64,000 bases of DNA from VRUE01 sp963699215 (GTDB lineage: Bacteria > Actinomycetota > Thermoleophilia > Solirubrobacterales > 70-9). This document shows, piece after piece, positions 26,509 through 34,781 of the stretch (its first letter is position 1; every line of letters begins with the position of its first letter). Both the position numbers and the translations under genes were made by a program. Below the pieces are notes generated by a model. The model did no database searches. It was not told the DNA's origin and saw only the letters and a program-made list of their open reading frames with translations. The DNA lies in assembly GCA_963699215.1 (NCBI GenBank), contig OY969422.1, forward strand, positions 2,441,407 through 2,505,406. The letters run 5' to 3'.

Positions 26509-26568
26509 ATGAATCTCGCAACTACCGAGACCGCCATGCCGGTCTTCTCGGTCACGAAGGGCGGCTAG
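26509..26568 (+). CDS. 19-residue micro-ORF, copy 2
   Basis: The encoded peptide is MNLATTETAMPVFSVTKGG, with AAGGAAGGGTG as ribosome site. Substitutions relative to copy 1 are largely conservative (I/V, L/F, S/T, M/V), which argues that the protein sequence, not only the RNA, is under selection. A hairpin begins 16 bases after the stop. No modification enzyme or exporter adjoins. Confidence 0.6.
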   Translation: MNLATTETAMPVFSVTKGG

Positions 26569-26584
26569 CCCACGACAACGTCGC

Positions 26585-26620
26585 CCCCGAACCGCCGGCT
26601 CCTGCCGTGCGGTTCAGGGG
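26585..26620 (+). terminator. Hairpin after micro-ORF 2
   Basis: CCCCGAACCGC (26585-26595) pairs with GCGGTTCAGGGG (26609-26620) with one mismatch and a 13-base loop. It closes a transcript of about 120 bases. Confidence 0.55.
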
Positions 26621-26788
26621 CCGGCTCGACCCAAGGGACCAGCGGAAACTGCCGAACTGGCCGGTTCCGATCGTTTTTGGTTCCCGTATTCGAAGTGAAA
26701 GACCCGCTCAGTATTCCTACACTACCGCGGTGTTTTCAAAATGTGACGGCTGTTTAGCCCGTTTGAACGACGGGGAGAGGAGATCGCA

Positions 26789-27151
26789 ATGACGAAGTCC
26801 GGTGGGGGTTCCGAAGGGGACCGGCAGGGCGATGACCGGAAAAGCGAGATGGCGGTCCTCTTGATCCACGCGCTCAACCACAGGCAGAGGCGTCGCGTAT
26901 TGCGGGCGGTCCACTCGCGCGAGAGCGAGTCCTGTAGCCCGGTCCAGCTCGCCGAAGAGCTGGGAGCCCCACTGAGCACCGTCAGCTATCACGTCACCGT
27001 GCTCGCGACATGCTGCGCTCTGGAGCAGGTGGGCGAAGAGCCGGTACGCGGCGTGATCGAGCACTTCTATGCCTCCACCGTCTCAGACCACGAGCCGACC
27101 CTGACCCTGCTCGCGGAGACAGCGGAGGCCGACGAAAAAGTCAAGAAATAG
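26789..27151 (+). CDS. ArsR-like helix-turn-helix protein
   Basis: 120 residues. The winged helix spans about 20-95: VLLIHALNHRQRRRVLRAVH, CSPVQLAEELGAPLSTVSYH (recognition helix) and VTVLATCCALEQVGEEPVRG with an IEHFYAST ending similar to the two regulators nearby. A GGAGAGGAG site precedes the ATG. It does not have a micro-ORF beside it. The 220-base gap upstream holds no other recognisable element apart from the micro-ORF 2 hairpin. Confidence 0.85.
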   Translation: MTKSGGGSEGDRQGDDRKSEMAVLLIHALNHRQRRRVLRAVHSRESESCSPVQLAEELGAPLSTVSYHVTVLATCCALEQVGEEPVRGVIEHFYASTVSDHEPTLTLLAETAEADEKVKK

Positions 27152-27253
27152 TCGTAACCCCTCTGAACGTTCGTCCAGCTTTCTTGAGTGGGCGGCGCCC
27201 CCCGGCTTAGGCTCGCCCCGGTTCTGGAAACCGGCACGTTTACGGAGGAGAGC

Positions 27254-27943
27254 ATGAGGCAGGGGATTCGGCGGAGCTCGCCGGCGCTGATCGTTTCCGC
27301 GTTGGCGCTGTTCGTCGCGCTCAGCGGCAGCGTCTACGCGGCGAAGAAGGCAAGAATCGACGGCAAGGCGATCAGGGCCAAGTCGCTGCCGGGGAACCGG
27401 CTGAAGCCGCGCTCGATCCCGGCCGACCGGCTGAAGCCGGGCGTACTGCGCGGCGTCGCGCCCGCCGCGCCCCTGACCGGCAGCGAGATCAACGAGCTGA
27501 CCCTGGGCCAGGTACCGAGCGCCGCGCACGCGGACTTCGCCGACTCGGCGCAGACCGCCGTCGACGCGCAGACCGCGCTCAATGCCGTCAACGCGATCGA
27601 CGCGCAGACCGTCAACGGGCACGGCGTCGGCTGCCTGCCCGGCACCCGTCCCTTCGCCGGCGCCTGCTGGGAGAGCTCGCCGAGCAGCGCCGTGGACGCC
27701 CCCACCGCGGCGCGCAAATGCGGCGCGCGAGACGGGACGCTGCCCGAGGCGCTGCAACTGGCTGCCTTCGCCGAAGAGCCGGGCGTCAACCTCGACCCGG
27801 GGGACGAGTGGTCGAGCGACATCACCAATGTGTCTGGTCTCGATGTCTATGGGGTTGTCACGGTCTCAGCGGGAAGCAGTATTAATTTTGGCCTCTCGAC
27901 CAACACACGCGCCTACCGCTGCGTCATCCCGCTGCTCAGGTAG
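27254..27943 (+). CDS. Secreted protein of unknown function
   Basis: 229 residues with a signal peptide (ALIVSALALFVALSGSVYAA), then a basic stretch with repeats (GNRLKPRSI, ADRLKPGVLRG) and a domain with four cysteines (GCLPGTRPFAGACWE, KCGARDG, YRCVIPLL). Ala/Asp-rich DSAQTAVDAQTALNAVNAID repeats suggest a short beta-helix-like or coiled segment. A GGAGGAG site precedes the ATG. The organisation is typical of exported surface proteins, and no catalytic motif is seen. It may be co-transcribed with the protease downstream. Confidence 0.7.
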   Translation: MRQGIRRSSPALIVSALALFVALSGSVYAAKKARIDGKAIRAKSLPGNRLKPRSIPADRLKPGVLRGVAPAAPLTGSEINELTLGQVPSAAHADFADSAQTAVDAQTALNAVNAIDAQTVNGHGVGCLPGTRPFAGACWESSPSSAVDAPTAARKCGARDGTLPEALQLAAFAEEPGVNLDPGDEWSSDITNVSGLDVYGVVTVSAGSSINFGLSTNTRAYRCVIPLLR

Positions 27944-27960
27944 CTCTATCCTCCCTCTCG

Positions 27961-28893
27961 ATGCGAATGGGTCCGCACAGCGCTTGGCCTCGCGCTGTGG
28001 GCGCGTCTGTCGCGCTCTGCTGCCTGCTCGCGGCGCTGCTCGCCGCGCCACCCGGCGCCACGGCTGCCATGCGACTCCATCCGGCGAGCCCGACCGGCCC
28101 CAGCGAAGCGGCGCGGATCGCCGGCTACTGGACCGCCGCGCGGATGCGCTCCACGCCGCCGCTCGACGCGCCTCGCGCCGACCCGCTCGGCGCGCTCGCC
28201 AGCTTCGCCCAGGTGGCCGAACCGGCCGTCCCCCCCTACGCCGTCAACGGCCGCCTCTTCGTCCGCCAGGGCAACAAAAGCGGCTTCTGCTCGGCGACCG
28301 CGATCGACAGTCCCAGCCGCACGCTCGTGCTGACCGCCGCCCACTGCGTCAACTCGGGCCCCAGGGGGCCCGGCGGCCACAGCGTCTGGTCGAGCTACGT
28401 CGAGTTCGTCCCCGCCTACAGCGGCGGCACGGCGCCGTTCGGCGCCTTCGTCGCCCACCGCGCCTCGGTCTTCGCCCTCCGGCAGTGGGTCAGGTTCGGC
28501 AACCCGAACTTCGACGTCGGCGCGATCGTCACCGCGCCCAACGCCGAAGGGGTCAACGTGGCCGACGCGGTCGGCGGCGGCGCCGCGATCGCCACCGACC
28601 TCAGCCGCAGGCAGGACTTCCAGACCTTCGGCTACCCGAAGGAAACGCGCTGGCTGCAGGGCTGCGACTCGCCCTACGTCGGCGACGACAGCCTCACCTA
28701 CCGCATCCCCGGCCCGCCGACGATCGCGATCCGCTGCCACTGGGCACCGGGCGCCAGCGGCGGCGGCTGGCTGATCGAAGGGGGCACGGCGATCGACGGC
28801 CTGACCAGCTACGGCAAACCTAAAGACCGCGTGCACACCTTCAGCCCGTACTTCAGCAGCCGCAACGTCGGCCGCCTCGTCGCCGGCCTCTAG
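27961..28893 (+). CDS. Secreted trypsin-like serine protease
   Basis: 310 residues. A signal peptide (VALCCLLAALLAAPPGATA) and a pro-region precede an S1-type peptidase domain. The catalytic triad is visible: histidine in LVLTAAHCV, aspartate in NPNFDVGAIV and serine in APGASGGGWL. The FCSATAI segment forms the usual cysteine pair with the histidine loop. A paralog with the same spacing lies at the other side of the window (49095-49988). The substrate is unknown; it likely acts outside the cell. Confidence 0.85.
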   Translation: MRMGPHSAWPRAVGASVALCCLLAALLAAPPGATAAMRLHPASPTGPSEAARIAGYWTAARMRSTPPLDAPRADPLGALASFAQVAEPAVPPYAVNGRLFVRQGNKSGFCSATAIDSPSRTLVLTAAHCVNSGPRGPGGHSVWSSYVEFVPAYSGGTAPFGAFVAHRASVFALRQWVRFGNPNFDVGAIVTAPNAEGVNVADAVGGGAAIATDLSRRQDFQTFGYPKETRWLQGCDSPYVGDDSLTYRIPGPPTIAIRCHWAPGASGGGWLIEGGTAIDGLTSYGKPKDRVHTFSPYFSSRNVGRLVAGL

Positions 28894-28905
28894 GCGGGCG
28901 CGGGC

Positions 28906-29274
28906 TCAGGTGCCGAGCAACTCGCGGTAGAAGCGGTAGTCGCGCCGCTCGGGGCGCAGGTTGGCGGCCAGCGCCAGGTGGTGGCGGGCGCGCTCGGTCT
29001 CGCCGGTCTTGGCGAGCGCCCGGCCGAGGCAGAAGTGGGCGAAGTCGTTGACCTGGTGGGTGTCGAGCACCGCCTCGAACTCGGCCGCGGCGGCGGCGAA
29101 GCGGCCGCAGCGGAAGTAGGCGCGGCCCAGCGCCTCGCGCACCGAGGACTTCTCCGGCGCCCGCCGCGCCGCCGCCTCCAGCGGCTCGGTCGCCTGCTCG
29201 AAATCGGCCTCCTCGAGCAACTCGATCCCCCTCCTATAGAGGACGAAGGTCGAGTCTCTCTCGCTAGTGGCCAT
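28906..29274 (-). CDS. TPR-repeat protein
   Basis: 122 residues, almost entirely about three tetratricopeptide repeats: YRRGIELLEEADFEQATEPL, REALGRAYFRCGRFAAAAAE and HFCLGRALAKTGETERARHH. These form a superhelix for protein binding. No signal peptide. It is in tandem with the epimerase gene, 23 bases apart. Confidence 0.82.
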   Translation of the reverse strand: MATSERDSTFVLYRRGIELLEEADFEQATEPLEAAARRAPEKSSVREALGRAYFRCGRFAAAAAEFEAVLDTHQVNDFAHFCLGRALAKTGETERARHHLALAANLRPERRDYRFYRELLGT

Positions 29275-29297
29275 GCGATCGAAGTTTAGGGGCCCGA

Positions 29298-30296
29298 TTA
29301 GCCGGCGCGCACAGCAGCCACCGTTTCGCGCAGGGTCTCGCGCGCGTCGTGGTGGGGCATCCAGTGCAGCTTGCGACGCGCCCGCGAGGTGTCCATCAGC
29401 ACCGGCCGGCGGACCGTCTCGATCCAGGCCGCCTCGGCGGGAAGGAAGGGCAGGAAGGGCGCGACCGCCTCGGCCGCGGCGCCGACCGCGAGCTGCGGCG
29501 CCGGCACGGCGTGCCAGCCGAGCTCGTGGGCGAGGTCGGTGACCGTCAGCTCGCCCGGGCCGGCGAGGTTGTAGACGCCCGGCTCGCCGTGGCCGATCGC
29601 CGCCGCGCAGAGCGCCGCGGCGACGTCGTCGTGGTGGACCAACTGGAAGGGCACGCCGGGATCGGGCAGCACCGGACGCAGCGAGGGCGCCTTGCCGAGC
29701 GCCCAGCGCACCGGCCCCGGCAGCTTCTGGGCGAGGGTCAACAGCGGCACCAGCTCGAGCAGCAGCGGCGCCTGTGGCCCGGCGACGATGCAGGGGCGGA
29801 AGACGAAGGCGTCGGTCGCGGAGCCCTCCAGGGCCTCGCTCAGCTCCCGCTCGACCTCGGCCTTGTCGGCGGAGTAGGGGTGGCGGGCGGTGCCGCGCGT
29901 CGGCTCGTCCTCGGTCAGCAGCTGGGGCAGGCTGCGATGGAAGCCGTAGGCGGCGACCGAGGAGGTGTAGACGAGGCGCTTCACCCCCGCCGCCGCAGCC
30001 GCCTCGAAGACGTTGCGGGAGCCCTTCAGGTTGATCTCGCGGCTCTCGCCGCGCCCGGCGACGATGACGAAGGCGAGGTGGACGACGACGTCGGCGTCGG
30101 CGACCAGCGCGTCGACGGCGTCGCGGTCGAGGACGTCGCCGCGCCGGTATTCGGTCTTCTCCCAGCCCTGGCCCCCGATGTCGAACGGGCGCCGCGCCAT
30201 GCCGATCACCCGCTCCACCTCGGGAGCCCGCTCGAGGGCGGCGATGAACGACCTGCCGATCTCGCCGGTGGGGCCGGTGACTGCAATCGTCAGCAT
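29298..30296 (-). CDS. NAD-dependent epimerase/dehydratase family protein
   Basis: 332-residue extended short-chain dehydrogenase. The N-terminal nucleotide loop is ITIAVTGPTGEIG-like (LTIAVTGPTGEIGRSF), followed by an acidic strand, DADVVVHLAFVI, INLKGSRNVFEAAAAAG and YTSSVAAYGFH. The catalytic tyrosine and lysine appear as PYSADKAEVE. The second half binds a sugar-nucleotide or other substrate that cannot be told from sequence. The start follows a clear family N-terminus. Confidence 0.87.
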   Translation of the reverse strand: MLTIAVTGPTGEIGRSFIAALERAPEVERVIGMARRPFDIGGQGWEKTEYRRGDVLDRDAVDALVADADVVVHLAFVIVAGRGESREINLKGSRNVFEAAAAAGVKRLVYTSSVAAYGFHRSLPQLLTEDEPTRGTARHPYSADKAEVERELSEALEGSATDAFVFRPCIVAGPQAPLLLELVPLLTLAQKLPGPVRWALGKAPSLRPVLPDPGVPFQLVHHDDVAAALCAAAIGHGEPGVYNLAGPGELTVTDLAHELGWHAVPAPQLAVGAAAEAVAPFLPFLPAEAAWIETVRRPVLMDTSRARRKLHWMPHHDARETLRETVAAVRAG

Positions 30297-30429
30297 GCGA
30301 CCAATTCTCCCGAAAGTGCGGGGTTAGCCGATCTGAGACTGCACTTATCCGTGCAAACCTGCGCCGATTAAGCAAAGATGCCTGATCGAGCAGTTCCGTC
30401 GGCTTCATTCAGTATCTAGAGGAGAACTC

Positions 30430-30651
30430 GTGCCAACTCGACAGATGAGAGCCATCTGGCATCCGACCAGGGCGCGGATTCTCGAGCTTCTGATGTCCGG
30501 CCCAGCGACCCTCTCGCTACTGGTCGAGGCCGCCGGCGGGCACTACGCCAAAGTCGCGTACCACAGCAGGGTCCTCTGCCGGGCCGGCAGCATCCAGCAC
30601 GCCGAGTCGTCGGGGCCCGACTCCGACGACCCGCTCTTCGAAGTCGCCTAG
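30430..30651 (+). CDS. Short winged-helix DNA-binding protein
   Basis: 73 residues, just one ArsR-like winged helix: IWHPTRARILELLMSGPATL, then a recognition helix (AAGGHYAKVAYHSRVLCRAG). GTG start with GAGGAG upstream. It is much shorter than the other HTH proteins nearby and has no effector domain. It is divergent from the epimerase and precedes the tRNA-led cluster by 128 bases, so it could regulate either; that is an inference. Confidence 0.7.
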   Translation: MPTRQMRAIWHPTRARILELLMSGPATLSLLVEAAGGHYAKVAYHSRVLCRAGSIQHAESSGPDSDDPLFEVA

Positions 30652-30746
30652 ACCGAGCGGCGAGCACCCTCCCCCGCTCCGCCCACGGCCGAGTCCAGCT
30701 CCGGCTGGACACGAGTTGTGTTCCGTTGTTACACTCCAAAATTATT

Positions 30747-30766
30747 GAATAGTTACTCAGCTATTC
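30747..30766. promoter_or_regulatory. AT-rich palindrome upstream of tRNA-Thr
   Basis: GAATAG and CTATTC flank eight bases, inside an unusually AT-rich stretch (about 30731-30777) in a GC-rich genome. The tRNA begins 13 bases later. It is a likely promoter or operator for the tRNA and the cluster behind it. Confidence 0.45.
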
Positions 30767-30779
30767 GATAAAAAAATAC

Positions 30780-30852
30780 GCACCAGTACCTCAATCGGTT
30801 AGAGGATCGGGTTTGTAAGCCGAGGATCCGGGTTCGAGCCCCGGCTGGTGCA
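30780..30852 (+). tRNA. tRNA-Thr (anticodon TGT)
   Basis: 73 bases with a full cloverleaf: acceptor GCACCAG/CTGGTGC, D stem CCTC/GAGG, anticodon loop TTTGTAA and T stem CCGGG/CCCGG around TTCGAGC. The last anticodon-stem pair is a G-G mismatch. The CCA end is not encoded. The synthetase paralog starts 25 bases later on the same strand. Confidence 0.93.
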
Positions 30853-30877
30853 TCGGCGCTGGGTTGCGTCGGGAGTT

Positions 30878-32557
30878 ATGGACATCAATCTCTTCGACTA
30901 CTTCGACGAAGCGGGAGACGGGGACGGAGCCCAGTCGCACTGGACCCTGCGCGCGCCCTACAGGCCCCACGACCGCTTCGACCTGATGCTGGTGCCGCAG
31001 GTCGCGGGCTGGCGGGAGGACCGCGACTCGCTCGGCGCCTTGGAGGAGATCGAGCAGCTGCCCTGGGTGGCGGCGGTCGAGCGCGAGGGCGACCAAACCT
31101 GGCTCCGCCTCGACGACGGCTGGGTGGCGCAGCGGGGAGCGGCGCTGGAGGAAGGGGAAGAAGCCGTCGCCGGCTGCGGCGACGTCGCCGCCGGACATCG
31201 CTTCGCGCTCAACTTCTGGGACGCCAACTCGACCAAGGCGCTGCACATCGGCCACCTGCGCAACCTCGCCCTCGGCAACGCGCTCGGCAACTCGCTGGCC
31301 GAGGCCGGCGGCGAGGTCGAGCGCCGCAGCATCATCTGCGACATCGGCCGCAGCATGGGCGAGGCGATGGCCGGCGTCGTGCGCAGCGGCAAGTACCCGC
31401 AGGGCTCGGCCGAGGGCAACGGGGTCAAGAGCGACCACTTCGTCGGCTACTGCTACGCCGACTACGTCAAGAACGGCGCCAACGGCGCCGCCCTCGGCCT
31501 CGCCCAGGACCACCCCGCCGACTCGCTGACGCGCGAGGTCGACGTGCACGAAGACAGCGCCGACGAGCTCTTGCAGCGGGTGCTGAACGGCGACCAGACG
31601 GCGCTCGAGCTGTGGTCCCAGACGCGCGCCTGGGTGATCTCCGGCCAGCGCAAGACCCTGGCCCGGCTCGGCATCTACTTCGACCGCGTCTTCTTCGAGT
31701 CGGACTTCCTGCCCGAGGTGGGCGAACTGACCGAGCTCGGCCTGCAGGAGCGGACGCTGGAGAAACGGGTCGACGGCACGGTGATCTACATGACCGGGCG
31801 CGAGGAGCTGGAGGAAATGCCGCTGGTGCGCTCGGACGGGGTGCCGACCCAGCACATGCGCGCCCTCGCCTACTGGCTGGCGGACACCGGGCTCGACGGC
31901 ACCACCTCGGTCCAGGTCTGCGGCCAAGAGTGGTACGCCCACGTGACATGTCGCCGCCAGCTGATGGCCGAGCTGGTCCACACCGGCGAGGACAACGGCT
32001 TCCATCCCTACCACGACATCTTCCACGGCATGGTCTCGCGCGAACGCGAAAAGATCGCCTCGAGCAAGAAAGACGCGGTCCTGATCGACCACCTGGTCGA
32101 GTGGATCGACGAGCAGATCGAGGCCGACCCGGGGCGCGAAGCCGTGCGGCGCAACAGCCCATCGCCCGACAAGGTCGCCTCGCAGGTCGCGCTCGGCTTC
32201 TTCCTCCTGCACACGGCGACCAAGCGGGTCGACTTCGAGCCGGAGAAGCTGATCGCCGACGACAAGGCGCTCGGCTGGGACCTGGTCCGGGCGCGGGCAC
32301 GCGACGGCGATGGCACGGCGACGGTCGCCGAGCCGCAGCTCGATCCCGACTACCGCTTCGCCGTCGTCCAGGCGGAGACCTACGGGCGACTGCTCGGGCG
32401 CGTGCCGCAGAACCTCAAGGTCGCGCCGCTGGCCCGCTACGCCTCGCACCTGGCGCGCTGGCAGAACGAGGAGGAGCGGGCGCCGCACGTCGCCCGCGTC
32501 GTCCGCTCGACCCTCGACCGCACCGCCCGCTGCCTCGGCATGGAGGGAGCGGCATGA
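30878..32557 (+). CDS. Arginyl-tRNA synthetase paralog of the biosynthetic cluster
   Basis: 559-residue class I aminoacyl-tRNA synthetase of the ArgRS type. The HIGH motif is at 123-126 (STKALHIGHLRN). LVRSDGVPTQHMRALAYW and VQVCGQEWYAHVTCR match the ArgRS catalytic core, and a KMSKS-like SSKK is at 395-398. The N-terminal region is shorter and more acidic than in housekeeping ArgRS, and the C-terminal anticodon-binding segment (APLARYASHLARW) is retained. Its stop overlaps the next gene. Dedicated synthetase paralogs in such clusters supply aminoacyl-tRNA or activated amino acids; the amino acid used here is not known. It could also be the cell's only ArgRS. Confidence 0.75.
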   Translation: MDINLFDYFDEAGDGDGAQSHWTLRAPYRPHDRFDLMLVPQVAGWREDRDSLGALEEIEQLPWVAAVEREGDQTWLRLDDGWVAQRGAALEEGEEAVAGCGDVAAGHRFALNFWDANSTKALHIGHLRNLALGNALGNSLAEAGGEVERRSIICDIGRSMGEAMAGVVRSGKYPQGSAEGNGVKSDHFVGYCYADYVKNGANGAALGLAQDHPADSLTREVDVHEDSADELLQRVLNGDQTALELWSQTRAWVISGQRKTLARLGIYFDRVFFESDFLPEVGELTELGLQERTLEKRVDGTVIYMTGREELEEMPLVRSDGVPTQHMRALAYWLADTGLDGTTSVQVCGQEWYAHVTCRRQLMAELVHTGEDNGFHPYHDIFHGMVSREREKIASSKKDAVLIDHLVEWIDEQIEADPGREAVRRNSPSPDKVASQVALGFFLLHTATKRVDFEPEKLIADDKALGWDLVRARARDGDGTATVAEPQLDPDYRFAVVQAETYGRLLGRVPQNLKVAPLARYASHLARWQNEEERAPHVARVVRSTLDRTARCLGMEGAA

Positions 32558-34713
32558 GGACCCTGCTGGTCGACAACCACGACTCCTACACCTACAACGT
32601 CTTCCACCTGCTGGCCGGCGTCTCCGGCGAAGAGCCGATCGTGGTCGACAACGACGCCGTCTCCTGGCGGGCGCTCTCGCGCTGGGACTTCGACGCGATC
32701 GTCCTCTCCCCCGGCCCCGGCAGCCCGGAGCGCTGGCACGACTTCTGCGTCTGCAACGACATCCTCCGCTACAGCGAGATCCCGGTGCTCGGCATCTGCC
32801 TCGGCCACCAGGGGCTGGGCCACCTGCTCGACGGCAAGGTCGGCAGCGCGCCGGAGGCGATGCACGGGCGGCTCAGCCGCATCCACCATGAGGACGACGG
32901 CCTCTTCGAGGGCATCCCGCAGGACTTCCCGGTCGTCCGCTACCACTCGCTGGCGATCACCGACATGGGGCCCGACGGGCACGTCACCGCCTGGGCCGAC
33001 GACGGCGTCGTGATGGGGATCGAACACCGCCGGCGGCCGATGTGGGGCGTCCAGTTCCACCCCGAGTCGATCGCCACCGAGCACGGCGCGCGGCTGGTCG
33101 AGAACTTCTACGGGCTCGCCCGCAAGCTGCGCTCGCCGCGCTGGCGCGGCGCCAAACAGCCGCTCCAGGCGCCGCCCCGCAGCCAGGTACGGCGTGCGCG
33201 CAGCGGCAGCGGCGAGAGCGAGTTGCGGCTGCGCACGATCCCCGGCGAGCCCTCGACCGAGGCGCTCTTCGAACGGCTCTTCGGCGGCGCCGAGTACGCC
33301 TTCTGGCTCGACAGCGCCGATGCGCCGACGCGCCTCGCGCAGCGCTCCTTCCTCGGCACCAGCGCCGGCGCCGGGCGCTGCGTGCTCGAGTACGACGTCG
33401 AGTCCGGAACCGCAATCCGGCGCGGCGCCGGCGACGAGACCGCCGAGCGCGCCTCGATCTTCGACTTGCTCGATCGCGAACTATCGAAGCACGCGATCGA
33501 GCCACCCCCCGCCGACCTCCCGCCCGGATTGATGGGCGGCTTCGTCGGCTATCTCGGCTACGAGCTGAAGGCGGACTGCGGGTCGCCAAACGTGCATCGG
33601 TCGGATACGCCCGATGCAGTGATGATGCTCGCCAACCGTCTCATCGCCGTCGACCACGTGCGTCAAAGGACGCACGTCGTCGCGCTCTGCCACGGCGACG
33701 AGACGGAGGCAGAGCGTTGGCTCGAGCTGGCCGAGGCGGCGGTTCGGGAGACGCTGGCCACGCCTCCCGAACCCGCCGCACCGCTTGCCCTGAGCGAGGG
33801 GCCGGCCGCCTCCCACGTCCGCTTCCGGTGCGGCCGCGGCCGCGAGCGCTACCTCGCCGACATCGCCCGCAGCCAGGCCGAACTGGCCGCGGGCGAGTCC
33901 TACGAGGTCTGCCTCACCGATCAGATCTCGACCGACGCCAGCCCCGACCCGTTCGACCTCTACCGGCTGCTGCGACGCCGCAACCCCGCCCCCTTCGCCG
34001 CCTACCTGAAGCTCGGCGAGGTGGCGGTGGTCAGCTCCTCGCCGGAGCGCTTCCTCTCGGTCGACCGCGAGCGCCAGGTCGAGGCGCGCCCGATCAAGGG
34101 GACCAGCTCGCGCGCAGACGACCCGCGACGGGACGCGGAGCTGAAGGCGGAGCTGACCGAAGACGAGAAGACCTACGCCGAGCACCTGATGATCGTCGAC
34201 CTGCTGCGCAACGACCTCGGCCGCGTCTGCGAGGTCGGCAGCGTCGGCGTCCCCGAGCTGATGATCGTCGAGGACTACTCCACCGTGCACCAGCTGATCT
34301 CGACCGTGAGCGGCGTGCTGGACACCGAACGGACGGTGGCGGAATGCGCCCGCGCCTGCTTCCCCGGCGGCTCGATGACCGGCGCGCCGAAGGAGCGCAC
34401 GATGGAGATCATCGACGACCTCGAGGACGAGGCGCGCGGCGTCTACTCGGGCGCGATCGGCTGGTTCGGCGTCGACGGCGCGATGGACCTCAGCATCGTC
34501 ATCCGCACGATCGTGATGCGGCCGGGCCGGACCACGATCGGCGCCGGCGGCGCGATCGTCATGCAGTCCGACCCGGAGGACGAGTTCGACGAGATCCTGC
34601 TGAAGGCGCGGGCGCCGATGGCGACGATCGCCGAGGCGGTCACCGGCAGCGCCGCGGCGGAGGCCTGGTCGGTGGAGCTGGAGCCGCAGGCGGAGGCCGC
34701 CGGAGTCCCATGA
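32554..34713 (+). CDS. pabAB: Fused 4-amino-4-deoxychorismate synthase (PabA-PabB type)
   Basis: 719 residues. The N-terminal glutamine amidotransferase has the catalytic cysteine at 82 (GICLGHQG) and the histidine-glutamate pair in GVQFHPES. The C-terminal synthase has SSSPERFL, the PIKGT motif at about 512-516, FPGGSMTGAPK and GAGGAIV. The lysine of PIKGT marks aminodeoxychorismate synthase, as anthranilate synthases have PIAGT. It converts chorismate and glutamine to 4-amino-4-deoxychorismate. Fused forms of this kind serve p-aminobenzoate or p-aminophenylalanine routes in actinobacterial clusters. It overlaps the synthetase gene and the micro-ORF after it. Confidence 0.9.
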   Translation: MRTLLVDNHDSYTYNVFHLLAGVSGEEPIVVDNDAVSWRALSRWDFDAIVLSPGPGSPERWHDFCVCNDILRYSEIPVLGICLGHQGLGHLLDGKVGSAPEAMHGRLSRIHHEDDGLFEGIPQDFPVVRYHSLAITDMGPDGHVTAWADDGVVMGIEHRRRPMWGVQFHPESIATEHGARLVENFYGLARKLRSPRWRGAKQPLQAPPRSQVRRARSGSGESELRLRTIPGEPSTEALFERLFGGAEYAFWLDSADAPTRLAQRSFLGTSAGAGRCVLEYDVESGTAIRRGAGDETAERASIFDLLDRELSKHAIEPPPADLPPGLMGGFVGYLGYELKADCGSPNVHRSDTPDAVMMLANRLIAVDHVRQRTHVVALCHGDETEAERWLELAEAAVRETLATPPEPAAPLALSEGPAASHVRFRCGRGRERYLADIARSQAELAAGESYEVCLTDQISTDASPDPFDLYRLLRRRNPAPFAAYLKLGEVAVVSSSPERFLSVDRERQVEARPIKGTSSRADDPRRDAELKAELTEDEKTYAEHLMIVDLLRNDLGRVCEVGSVGVPELMIVEDYSTVHQLISTVSGVLDTERTVAECARACFPGGSMTGAPKERTMEIIDDLEDEARGVYSGAIGWFGVDGAMDLSIVIRTIVMRPGRTTIGAGGAIVMQSDPEDEFDEILLKARAPMATIAEAVTGSAAAEAWSVELEPQAEAAGVP

Positions 34714-34781
34714 GCGCGGAGCGACCAAGCGTGCATATCTGGTTCTTCGCGCCGGGAGCGGAGCGGGAGAATTTGAGGTGA
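34710..34781 (+). CDS. 23-residue coupled micro-ORF
   Basis: The ATG overlaps the pabAB stop (ATGA) and the TGA overlaps the GNAT GTG (GTGA), so the ORF is coupled on both sides. The product begins MSAERPSVHIWFFAPG and ends AERENLR; the aromatic HIWFF core is unusual for a random frame. It could be a peptide scaffold, a leader that couples two enzymes, or a chance relic of gene joining. No family is known to me. Confidence 0.5.
   Translation: MSAERPSVHIWFFAPGAERENLR

Noticed and set aside
25543..26568. RiPP precursor interpretation of the 19-codon genes
   Set aside because: No modification enzyme, protease or exporter is adjacent, and the peptides lack cysteines or a leader-core layout. A regulatory peptide or RNA fits better.
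32554..34713. Anthranilate synthase (TrpEG) for tryptophan synthesis
   Set aside because: The PIKGT lysine marks aminodeoxychorismate synthase and no trp genes lie nearby.
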